DNA from: Deltaproteobacteria bacterium
GTDB taxonomy: Bacteria > Bdellovibrionota > O2-12-FULL-43-9 > JACQJE01
Length of the DNA stretch: 5,701 nucleotides
Assembly: GCA_016205125.1 (NCBI GenBank)
Contig: JACQJE010000198.1
Span: 1-5,701, forward strand
Direction of reading: 5' to 3'
Shown here: piece by piece, positions 1-5,531 of the stretch
Numbering within the stretch: the stretch's first letter is position 1
Layout: the number at the start of each line of letters is the position of its first letter
Notes under the pieces: generated by a model
What the model was told of the DNA's origin: nothing
What the model saw: the letters and a program-made list of their open reading frames with translations, nothing else
Databases searched by the model: none
Translations under genes and position numbers: made by a program

Positions 1-2
1 AT

Positions 3-64
3 GCACCCCCACCCTAACCCTCCCCCATCGAGGGGGAGGGGGGGTCGCCTCAAGTTATTGAGAA
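3..64 (-). repeat. Type A palindromic repeat, copy 1
   Basis: This 62-nt element matches 3080-3141 at 55 of 62 positions without gaps. It holds a perfect 9-bp stem (18-26 with 32-40) around the loop ATCGA, then a small palindrome CTCAAGTTATTGAG (49-62). On the minus strand positions 26-6 read as four G-runs (5, 3, 3 and 5 G) separated by A, TTA and T, which is a canonical G-quadruplex motif. The stop codon of the DUF559 gene (TAA, 57-55) lies inside the small palindrome, so the repeat supplies the end of that gene. It resembles REP-type intergenic palindromes in size and structure; no named family is assigned. Confidence 0.85.
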
Positions 65-411
65 GTTACGATGGGGGGTATCTCAGAAGCTAAAGCATCC
101 GATATCACCTTTATAACCCCCTCCGTCTCTTGCAATACCTCATTGTTCCAAAACCTCAATACGCGATATCCATGGTGCTCTAACCAGGCGGTGCGCTCTC
201 CATCGTAACGTGTCTGCTCACCATGCTGTCCGCCATCGACTTCAACGATTAATTTTTGCTCAAAACAGATAAAATCAACGATAAACTTCCCGATAGGCTG
301 TTGCCTTCGAAACTTATATTTCCCAATCTGTCGGAAACGAAGAGAGCTCCAAAGTTTACGTTCAGCATCGGTCATTTCTCTTCGTAACTCTCGCGCTTTT
401 AGGATCGTCAT
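55..411 (-). CDS. DUF559 family protein, predicted PD-(D/E)XK (Vsr-like) endonuclease
   Basis: This 118-residue protein is full length for the DUF559 family, which belongs to the restriction-endonuclease-like/Vsr superfamily. The N-terminal helix carries the typical MTDAERKLWSSLR motif (13-25). The core follows as FRRQQPIGKFIVDF (34-47), then LIVEVDGGQH (54-63), then YRVLRFWNNEV (82-92). D46, E57 and D59 are the likely metal-binding acidic residues, and none is missing. Family members are inferred nucleases whose substrates and roles are mostly unproven. The ATG at 411 is used because the MTDAER motif begins only 12 residues later. The sequence just upstream is a type B repeat whose G-rich end is the only Shine-Dalgarno-like sequence. 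The stop is inside a type A repeat, so the gene is bounded at both ends by repeats. It follows the RCC1 gene by 63 nt and is probably transcribed with it. No signal peptide is present, so it is cytoplasmic. Confidence 0.9.
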   Translation of the reverse strand: MTILKARELRREMTDAERKLWSSLRFRQIGKYKFRRQQPIGKFIVDFICFEQKLIVEVDGGQHGEQTRYDGERTAWLEHHGYRVLRFWNNEVLQETEGVIKVISDALASEIPPIVTSQ

Positions 412-413
412 GC

Positions 414-455
414 CCCCCCATCCTCCCCTTCCCCCTCAAGGGGGGAAGGAATAAA
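414..455 (-). repeat. Type B palindromic repeat, copy 1
   Basis: This 42-nt element is identical to 2161-2202. It has a perfect 9-bp stem (427-435 with 441-449) around the loop TCAAG, and a C-rich flank at 414-419. It fills most of the gap between the RCC1 gene (stop at 475) and the DUF559 gene (start at 411). On the transcribed strand it forms a hairpin 26 nt after the RCC1 stop, without a U-tract, so it is a poor Rho-independent terminator but could protect the mRNA 3' end. Its G-rich end (GGAGGATGGGGGGGC) sits directly before the DUF559 ATG and may act as ribosome binding site. Read on the minus strand it is open as FIPSPLEGEGEDGGA, ending in a TGA that overlaps the DUF559 ATG. Confidence 0.88.
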
Positions 456-474
456 AGAAGAACCTTGCTCTTCC

Positions 475-2154
475 CTAAATCCTCAGATACTCCGCCATGC
501 TCTGGATCAGGAGGCCGAAGCCGCGGGTGCGGTGGTTCTCGGTCAGCTGATCGAGGAGCTCCCGACTGTGGTCGAGGAGCGAGAGAACACCGGCGACGGC
601 GTAGATGTCGTACTCCTTGTAGTTGCCTGCCAGAGCGCGCCCGATTGCCATATTGAGCGATGCGTACCCCTGCCGCTCCCGCTCTGGCCCGATAAAGGGC
701 TCGCAGGCAGTGAGTGCCGCATGCATCAGTTGCAACGCGAGTCTGCGAAAGAGTCCGGGCGGAAAAAAGTCTCTGAACTCATGAATCTCCCCTCTTTCAT
801 TCTCACGGGCCTTCGCTTCTAAGTAACGGGGCATCACCTGCGTGGTAAAGTACTCTGAATCGATGCTCTCAAAGACCGGCTCAAGGGCATTGAGGATGAA
901 AAGGCGAGAGAGTTTCGCCGCCAGGTTAGCGCGAGAGAATTCTGAAGTCGGTGTGGGGGTCGGTGTTGGGAGGGAAGAGAGGATCTCTGCTGTCTTTTTG
1001 AAAAAAACTGCCTTTTCGGAGTAGACCCTCTCGGAAATCTGCGTCAGCCTCGTCTCCAGATGAGCGAGAGAAAAAGGCCCGCTCCCAACTAATCTTTCAT
1101 TGAGATCGCCCGGCACATCCGTCTGGCCATCCCGATTCCACCCCCAGCAGTGGACCCCTGTGACATCGATCGCGCAGGTGTGATTGCTACCCGTTGCCAC
1201 AGCAACCGGGTGAACGAGAGGAGGCGCATTGCACTGGCCAGCTTTATTGTCCCCCCAGCAGCGGACCCCAGTGTCATCAATTACGCAGGTGTGCGCCTCG
1301 CCTGCTGTCAGAGCGCGCGGATTTTGTAAATCGCTCGGCACATCGGTCTGCCCGTAATTGAAGACCACCTTGTCGTAATGATTTAACGTTGGATCCGATC
1401 GCTCCTTCTCTGTTAGCCGATAACGCTGTTCCACCAAGTGAGTCACGTAGTACTCATGAGAATTGAAGTAACGAGGCACTTGCGGATCTTGCGCTCCCCA
1501 GCAGTGCACGCCGCCATCATCAAGCGCACAGACATGAAGTTTGCCTATTGCAATCGCTCTGGGGTGGCGAAGATCTTGTGGTACAGTTGTCTGACCAGCA
1601 TCAAAATTCTCATCAATGGGTTTAAAATCTCCGCCATCAAGCCTATAGAATTGAGCCTTGTCTATGATCCTTCCCCAGCAATGTATGCCGTTATCATCAA
1701 GAGCACAGGTGTGTGTCCATCCTGCCGTAACTTTGTGTGGATGATGGACATCAGTTGGCATGTCCAACTGCCCGTAAAAATTTTCTCCCCAGCAGTGGAC
1801 ACCAGTCTCGTCGATAGCACAGGTGTGAAAGTAGCCCGCTGAAATGGCGCTGGGGTGGCTGAGAGCGGGTACATCGCACTGGCCATTCCTACTAGCCCCC
1901 CAGCAGTGAACTCCGCTGTCATCAATCGCGCAGGTGTGACGCCCATTGGCTGAAATAGCCCTGGGGTGGACGAGAGGAGGCACATTGCACTGGCCATCTT
2001 GATTGCTCCCCCAGCAATAGACTTTTCCATCGACAAGAACACACGTATGATACCCACCTGCCGCAATCTGAATCTCCTCTTCCGCGGAGGCCAGCGTAGT
2101 CCAAAAGAAAATCGTTAAAACAGCAAACGTCAGTATCGTTAGGAATCGTTTCAT
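475..2154 (-). CDS. Exported RCC1-repeat seven-bladed beta-propeller protein with helical C-terminal domain
   Basis: The protein has 559 residues from the ATG at 2154. Residues 1-24 form a clear Sec signal peptide (MKRFL, hydrophobic core, likely cleavage after LASA), so it acts outside the cytoplasm. Seven HTCxxxxxGVxCWG motifs follow at about 36, 73, 110, 148, 207, 288 and 325, each leading to a GQxxVP motif. Seven repeats match the complete RCC1 propeller. Every blade has a Cys-x8-Cys pair, which suggests one disulfide per blade and fits an exported protein. Insertions lengthen the connections at about 162-187 and 221-267. A Pro-Thr linker (396-403) leads to a helical domain (405-559) that I do not recognise. 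The reading frame is also open up to an ATG at 2271, but those extra 39 residues (repeat-encoded) would bury the signal peptide, so I reject that start. RCC1 propellers usually bind protein partners; the ligand here is unknown. The upstream exported gene is closely linked and probably co-transcribed. Confidence 0.88.
   Translation of the reverse strand: MKRFLTILTFAVLTIFFWTTLASAEEEIQIAAGGYHTCVLVDGKVYCWGSNQDGQCNVPPLVHPRAISANGRHTCAIDDSGVHCWGASRNGQCDVPALSHPSAISAGYFHTCAIDETGVHCWGENFYGQLDMPTDVHHPHKVTAGWTHTCALDDNGIHCWGRIIDKAQFYRLDGGDFKPIDENFDAGQTTVPQDLRHPRAIAIGKLHVCALDDGGVHCWGAQDPQVPRYFNSHEYYVTHLVEQRYRLTEKERSDPTLNHYDKVVFNYGQTDVPSDLQNPRALTAGEAHTCVIDDTGVRCWGDNKAGQCNAPPLVHPVAVATGSNHTCAIDVTGVHCWGWNRDGQTDVPGDLNERLVGSGPFSLAHLETRLTQISERVYSEKAVFFKKTAEILSSLPTPTPTPTSEFSRANLAAKLSRLFILNALEPVFESIDSEYFTTQVMPRYLEAKARENERGEIHEFRDFFPPGLFRRLALQLMHAALTACEPFIGPERERQGYASLNMAIGRALAGNYKEYDIYAVAGVLSLLDHSRELLDQLTENHRTRGFGLLIQSMAEYLRI
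1102..2076 (-). repeat. Seven tandem RCC1 blade repeats (coding)
   Basis: The basic period is about 111 nt (37 residues) for blades 1-4 and 6-7, stretched to 59 and 81 residues around blades 4-6 by insertions. At DNA level the clearest recurring words on the plus strand are CCCCAGCA, near the end of each motif, and GCACAGGTGTG or GCGCAGGTGTG, encoding the HTC part. The repeats are diverged, so they are an old protein repeat and not a recent amplification. Confidence 0.85.
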
Positions 2155-2271
2155 CGCATACCCCCCATCCTCCCCTTCCCCCTCAAGGGGGGAAGGAATA
2201 AAGGAAGTGTCCCAACTCAGAAACAGCCTCTCAAAGGGGGAATGAGTGAAGATCGTTAAAAATCGTTTCAT
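2155..2271 (-). other. Remnant duplicated gene start plus repeat, forming the leader of the RCC1 gene
   Basis: An ATG at 2271 begins MKRFLTIFT, almost the same as the true RCC1 start MKRFLTILT at 2154; 18 of the first 20 nucleotides agree. After a few codons the copy turns into SPFERLFLSWDTS and then into repeat B (FIPSPLEGEGEDGGYA), and it joins the real gene in frame. The ATG overlaps the TGA of the upstream gene as ATGA, so ribosomes could enter here and make a protein with an internal signal peptide. I read it as a fossil: either a tandem duplication of repeat plus gene start, or the start of a gene whose body was lost by recombination between B repeats. Confidence 0.6.
2161..2202 (-). 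repeat. Type B palindromic repeat, copy 2
   Basis: This copy is identical over 42 nt to 414-455. The 9-bp stem is 2174-2182 with 2188-2196, loop TCAAG. It lies six bases before the chosen RCC1 start. The G-rich end on the minus strand (GGATGGGGGGTATGCG, then ATG) is the only Shine-Dalgarno-like sequence for that gene. The stem could partly occlude or expose it, but that is inference. Confidence 0.88.
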
Positions 2272-3035
2272 TTTTTATCCCCCCCACCTTCGTCCTCCCC
2301 CTCAAGGGGGGAAGGAATAAATGGCGTGCTCCCATCCACCTGAGCATACTCGGCATAGAACTCATTGAGACCCTGGATTTCCAGGGTGATGTCGAAGGCG
2401 ACATCGGAAGCCGCAATGGCATTAAAATCGGGGTAGAGATCCTTCACCTTCTCATAGAGAGCAATCGCGGCCTCGAATGCCCTGGGACGATCCCCCTGTT
2501 CCGCAATAGCGATCACCTGACCGGTGGGAGCTTTGAGATCGTTTAATTTCTCCTTCAGCGGAGCGGGGAGAGAGGAGAGATCAATCAGCTGGAGAATCAG
2601 CTTGTGCATCTGACTAAAGACGCTCGCAGTCAGTTTGGTATACGGAGAATCATCAAAGCCGCGATCCTTGACGATCTGGTCGTTGATCTGCAGGAGCTCT
2701 TCAATCACAGCTTGCGTCTTCTCTGTTTTAATCTGTCTGAAGAAGGCAATGGAATAACGGTACATCACAATCAGATTCTGGTAACTCTGCATCGTGACCA
2801 TATTCGCCAGTCCTTTTTCCTGGATACGGGTCAAGACCCCCTCTGCGGCTTTCCTGAGGAGATGGAGGCGGCCAAGATCGCCCCGCTCTGTGTAAGGCTC
2901 GAGTTGGGTAATCAGCTCGATTTGGCGCTGAAGGAGGCGGCGCGCTTCTGCCTCATCTTCTGCAAGAGCAGGCCCGGAGATGCAGAAGAGAATGAGAAGA
3001 AGAGATGTGGATCTTAAAATGTGAGAAGATTTCAT
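2268..3035 (-). CDS. Exported all-helical protein of unknown function with repeat-encoded C-terminal tail
   Basis: The protein has 255 residues from the ATG at 3035, chosen for the AGGAGG just upstream and for the signal peptide (1-25, hydrophobic LLLILF core, cleavage probably after PALA). An in-frame start at 3089 would put 18 unlikely residues in front of the signal. The mature part (26-235) is predicted to be almost entirely helical from its heptad-like pattern of Leu, Ile, Lys and Glu (for example ARRLLQRQIELITQLEPY at 31-48). It has no cysteine outside the signal peptide and no motif that I recognise. Residues 239-253 (FIPSPLEGEDEGGG and the next residue) are encoded by a type B repeat, so the native C-terminus was probably replaced or extended. 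The TGA overlaps the ATG at 2271 as ATGA. It is the first gene of the likely iv-v-vi transcript. A periplasmic partner of the RCC1 protein is possible but unproven. Confidence 0.8.
   Translation of the reverse strand: MKSSHILRSTSLLLILFCISGPALAEDEAEARRLLQRQIELITQLEPYTERGDLGRLHLLRKAAEGVLTRIQEKGLANMVTMQSYQNLIVMYRYSIAFFRQIKTEKTQAVIEELLQINDQIVKDRGFDDSPYTKLTASVFSQMHKLILQLIDLSSLPAPLKEKLNDLKAPTGQVIAIAEQGDRPRAFEAAIALYEKVKDLYPDFNAIAASDVAFDITLEIQGLNEFYAEYAQVDGSTPFIPSPLEGEDEGGGDKK
2280..2321 (-). repeat. Type B palindromic repeat, copy 3 (inside a coding region)
   Basis: This copy agrees with copies 1 and 2 at 37 of 42 positions. All five differences are in the left arm and C-rich flank; the right arm and the AATAAA end are unchanged. 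The stem is weakened by one mismatch and a G-T wobble. It forms the last 15 or so codons of the helical exported gene, in the same reading frame as the protein-like reading of copies 1 and 2. Confidence 0.85.
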
Positions 3036-3038
3036 GTG

Positions 3039-3045
3039 ACCTCCT
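3039..3045 (-). promoter_or_regulatory. Shine-Dalgarno site of the helical exported gene
   Basis: The minus strand reads AGGAGGT, with AGGAGG ending 4 nt before the ATG at 3035. This strong site decides the start over the in-frame ATG at 3089. Confidence 0.75.
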
Positions 3046-3079
3046 GATTGAAGTAACTTCTTAATAAATTGAGGAATAG

Positions 3080-3141
3080 GCACCCCCACCCTGACCCTCC
3101 CCCATCGAGGGGGAGGGAAGGATGCTCCAAGTTATTGAGAA
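3080..3141 (-). repeat. Type A palindromic repeat, copy 2
   Basis: The 62-nt element matches 3-64 at 55 positions. The 9-bp stem (3095-3103 with 3109-3117) and the ATCGA loop are unchanged. The minus-strand G-quadruplex motif (3103-3083; loops A, TCA, T) is kept. The second palindrome is weakened (CTCCAAGTTATTGAG). It lies 45 nt upstream of the helical exported gene, so it is probably in its 5' leader or promoter region. Confidence 0.85.
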
Positions 3142-3267
3142 TTCACTGATTGAATCCCAAATCTCCATGCTGAATTTGGATGAACGAGAGTGGCTAACAT
3201 TTGAGCCTTCCTAGCAAAATCAGTTCTTCGTGTCAATCTGTTTGATTCTCCTGTTTTTTTTATTTCC
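3142..3267. other. Intergenic spacer
   Basis: This A/T-richer stretch lies between the terminator and repeat A copy 2. It must hold the promoter of the helical exported gene if that gene is not reached by read-through, but I see no convincing -35/-10 pair. Both strands have short open frames here, none with family resemblance. Confidence 0.4.
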
Positions 3268-3297
3268 AAAAAAAAGAGACCCCATTGAGAGGGTCTC
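3268..3297 (-). terminator. Rho-independent terminator after the beta/helical exported gene
   Basis: On the minus strand GAGACCC (3297-3291) pairs perfectly with GGGTCTC (3282-3276) across an 8-nt loop, followed by eight U residues (3275-3268). The hairpin starts 24 nt after the stop codon at 3322. A short T-run on the plus-strand side (3299-3303) could give weak activity in the other direction, but no plus-strand gene needs it. Confidence 0.9.
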
Positions 3298-3321
3298 CTT
3301 TTTCGGCGGATGGGCAAGGCA

Positions 3322-4056
3322 TTAGTCGAGAAGGTCATCGATTCTCTCTTGCAGAGTGAGGAGTCGAATGGCAAGTTCATAGATTGCATCTCGCTCAAAA
3401 GATTCTTCGATGTAGCCCGAGGCAAATGCAATTTGAGTCTTGAGGTAAATTAAAGAGTCTCTGACCCTCCAGGAGAGATCCCCCCTTGCACTTGCAAGGG
3501 CATAAACTCGCGCGGCCACTTTCTTGATGGGGAGAAGATAAGTCCCATACTCCGAGAAGTTGCTGTAGTGTTCGAGTTGGTCCGCTAGCGTGATCGCCTC
3601 TGAGGCGAGCTGCATGGAGAGATTGCGAACAGGGAGCGAGGTTTTCCGACCTCCGTAAAAGCCCCCCTGGTCCCGACCGGACCAATCAGACAAGACGGCA
3701 GTCACATCCCGAATGGAGACGGCGTAGCCCTGGATATGGCGAAATTGAATGGAATTGACCGCTTCTCCGATCGTCACCACATAGGAAGGGTCGCGTCCCG
3801 GGACATGAATGGTCCCTTTGACATCGCCGTTCGCAATGACCTCAAAGGTTGCATCTCCTCGAGAGCCCTCTGCCTGCACGTAGATCTTTTGAACATGCCG
3901 CCATTCCCTCAGGGAGAGGGTGAAGGTTTCTCCATCCGCGAGCCTGAAGTGCGCGCCCGGAAGCGGCATGGTGTCAAAATTGTGCGCCTGCGCGACGCTT
4001 GCGGCCATCGGCAGAAGGCAGAGAGACCATAATAGACTTCTGAAAATAGCTTTCAT
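3322..4056 (-). CDS. Exported two-domain protein (beta-rich front, helical back), function unknown
   Basis: The protein has 244 residues from the ATG at 4056. This start is backed by TAAGGAGG six bases upstream and by a signal peptide (1-24, cleavage probably after AQA); an in-frame upstream start at 4143 would add 29 residues with no support. Residues 25-125 alternate hydrophobic and polar residues in the manner of a beta-sandwich: FTLSLREW (45-52), KIYVQAEG (57-64), FEVIANGDVKGTIHV (71-85), SYVVTIGE (91-98), YAVSIRDVTAVL (111-122). A Gly-rich hinge (126-138) leads to a helical half (145-244) rich in Leu, Ala and Glu. There is no cysteine in the mature part and I see no catalytic motif. It could be a ligand-binding or scaffold protein. 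It lies 161 nt after asnS and ends at a strong terminator, so it is probably a single-gene unit or the tail of the asnS transcript. I do not recognise the family. Confidence 0.82.
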   Translation of the reverse strand: MKAIFRSLLWSLCLLPMAASVAQAHNFDTMPLPGAHFRLADGETFTLSLREWRHVQKIYVQAEGSRGDATFEVIANGDVKGTIHVPGRDPSYVVTIGEAVNSIQFRHIQGYAVSIRDVTAVLSDWSGRDQGGFYGGRKTSLPVRNLSMQLASEAITLADQLEHYSNFSEYGTYLLPIKKVAARVYALASARGDLSWRVRDSLIYLKTQIAFASGYIEESFERDAIYELAIRLLTLQERIDDLLD

Positions 4057-4217
4057 CGGGTTCCTCCTTAATCTGCAACTGCAGAAATGAATCAGAATAA
4101 CGATGCGCACTTTAGAAGAGAGCCCGCTTCGAGTCACTCGCAAAAAATATTTCTGAGAAGATTCATGAGAAGATTTTTGAAATCGAAGGGGGATGCGGCA
4201 AAAAAGTCGTCATTGCC
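4057..4217 (-). other. Gap between asnS and the exported gene
   Basis: No strong terminator follows asnS; only a 5-bp GGCAA/TTGCC pairing (4217-4197) is visible just after its stop. The minus strand has a direct repeat ATCTTCTCA-TGA-ATCTTCTCA and an 11-nt palindrome CGAGTGACTCG (4130-4140) that could be a small operator. I cannot assign promoter boxes with confidence. Confidence 0.35.
4063..4070 (-). promoter_or_regulatory. Shine-Dalgarno site of the beta/helical exported gene
   Basis: The minus strand reads TAAGGAGG six nucleotides before the ATG at 4056. It is near-perfect and fixes the start at the signal peptide. Confidence 0.8.
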
Positions 4218-5519
4218 TCAGGGGCGCAGGCGGTAGAGCATCCGCGGAAACGGGATCGTCTCTCTGACGTGGGGGAGGCCGCAGATCCAGGCGAGGGCCC
4301 GTTCAATCCCCAGGCCAAATCCTCCGTGGGGGACACTTCCGAAGCGGCGCAGATCGAGGTACCACTCAAAATCGGCTCTCTTCAGTCCATGCGTCTCCAG
4401 TTGCTTGAGAAGCGGATCGAGCTGATCCTCTCTCTGCCCTCCGCCGATGATTTCGCCATACCCTTCGGGTGCGAGGAGGTCTGCGCTGAGAGAGAGCTTC
4501 GGATTTTGAGGGTCGGGCTTCATGTAAAAGGCTTTGATGGTAGCCGGGAAGCGGTGAACAAAGAATGGCTTGTCAAACTGCTCGGTTAAGAGCGATTCAT
4601 CGGTGCCGCCAAAATCAGATCCGTATTTGAACTCGGGAGAGAGGGTTTTTAGCCGCTCTGCGGCCTCATCATAGCTGAGGCGCGGGAAGGGGGCTTTTAT
4701 CTTCTCCAGCTTGGCAATGTCTCTCTCCAGAAGCTCCAGTTCTTTACGTCGATTTGCGAGGGCTGACTGCACCAGATGTTCGACAAAGGCCTCGGCCAGA
4801 TTCATGACATCGTCCAGGGTCGCATAAGCGACTTCCGGCTCAATCATCCAGAATTCAATCAGGTGTCGCCGGGTCTTCGACCGCTCAGCCCTGAATGTCG
4901 GGCCAAAGCAGTAGACCTTTCCAAAAGCCATGCAGGCCGCTTCTTCATAGAGCTGGCCACTTTGGGTGAGATAGGCTTTTTCGCCAAAGTAGTCGGTTTC
5001 AAAGAGAGTCGTTGTCCCCTCGCAGGCCGAGGGGGTAAAAATGGGGGCATCGATCAGTGTAAAGCCCCGGTCATCAAAAAAGGCCCTCGCCTGGCGAATC
5101 AGTTCTGCCCTGACCCGCATGATGGCGTGCTGGCGGGAGGACCGGAGCCACAAATGGCGCTGGTCCATCAGGAAAGCGGTGCCATGTTCTTTTGGAGCGA
5201 TCGGGTACGGTTCGGCAACTCTGACAATTTCGATCCCATCGATGGAAAGTTCATAACCCCCGACGGATCGAGGCTCTTTGCGGACGGTGCCGGTCACGAT
5301 GAGGGAGCTCTCTTGAGTGACCTTGTCATAAGCACCTAATGCAGTATCGTCGGTCTGGCCTTTGATGAGGACCCCCTGGACAAGACCAGTGCCATCGCGA
5401 ACAATCAAGAAGGCGATCTTTCCGCTTGATCTCTTACTGTAAAGCCATCCCTTAATGGTAACGCGTTCACCTTCATGGTTGTAGAGATCTTCGATATAAA
5501 CGTGAAGGGCGGAATTCAT
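4218..5519 (-). CDS. asnS: Asparagine--tRNA ligase (AsnRS)
   Basis: The enzyme charges tRNA-Asn with asparagine using ATP, in the cytoplasm. It is a class IIb synthetase of 433 residues, within the family's normal length. An N-terminal OB-fold anticodon-binding domain (about 1-105; [19 protein letters not shown]) precedes the catalytic core. Motif 1 ends at the proline in LIDAPIFTP (155-163). SGQLYEE is at 187-193. Motif 2 is GPTFRAER (206-213), followed by [11 protein letters not shown] (219-229), a signature of AsnRS and not Asp[13 protein letters not shown] (355-365) and motif 3, GFGLGIER (400-407), are intact, and the C-terminus [15 protein letters not shown] is typical. The ATG at 5519 is preferred to the TTG at 5525, which lies only two bases from the nearest GGA; GGA is seven bases from the ATG. 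It starts 12 nt after the stop of the upstream gene, so the two are probably co-transcribed. Confidence 0.97.
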   Translation of the reverse strand: MNSALHVYIEDLYNHEGERVTIKGWLYSKRSSGKIAFLIVRDGTGLVQGVLIKGQTDDTALGAYDKVTQESSLIVTGTVRKEPRSVGGYELSIDGIEIVRVAEPYPIAPKEHGTAFLMDQRHLWLRSSRQHAIMRVRAELIRQARAFFDDRGFTLIDAPIFTPSACEGTTTLFETDYFGEKAYLTQSGQLYEEAACMAFGKVYCFGPTFRAERSKTRRHLIEFWMIEPEVAYATLDDVMNLAEAFVEHLVQSALANRRKELELLERDIAKLEKIKAPFPRLSYDEAAERLKTLSPEFKYGSDFGGTDESLLTEQFDKPFFVHRFPATIKAFYMKPDPQNPKLSLSADLLAPEGYGEIIGGGQREDQLDPLLKQLETHGLKRADFEWYLDLRRFGSVPHGGFGLGIERALAWICGLPHVRETIPFPRMLYRLRP

Positions 5520-5531
5520 TATCAATGTCCA

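Noticed and set aside
414..455. B repeat as a Rho-independent terminator after the RCC1 gene
   Set aside because: The hairpin is strong but is followed on the minus strand by a G-rich stretch and not by a U-run.
1662..2066. 134-codon frame within the RCC1 gene in another minus-strand frame, and a 134-codon plus-strand frame at 1438-1842
   Set aside because: Both are shadows of the RCC1 repeats; the periodic coding sequence keeps other frames open.
1102..2076. Regularly spaced repeated words resembling a CRISPR array
   Set aside because: The spacing is one 37-residue protein blade, the words encode HTC and CWG motifs, and the repeats are diverged and coding.
3132..3431. 99-codon minus-strand frame ending in repeat A copy 2
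   Set aside because: It overlaps the end of the exported gene in another frame and runs through its terminator hairpin. Its composition is not protein-like, and it ends in SQ like the DUF559 protein only because both stops lie in the same repeat.
3897..3932. CCCTCAGGGAGAGGGTGAAGG inside the beta/helical gene, similar to a PQGEGE-type palindromic repeat
   Set aside because: The coding frame reads FTLSLREW, a sensible beta-strand, with no frame disruption. The match to A or B is partial and may be chance.
4197..4217. Hairpin just after asnS as a terminator
   Set aside because: The stem is only 5 bp, the T-run is in the loop and not after the stem, so it does not fit the terminator pattern.
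4776..5339. 187-codon open frame on the plus strand
   Set aside because: It lies wholly antisense to asnS, whose motifs are intact, and has no family resemblance or ribosome binding site.
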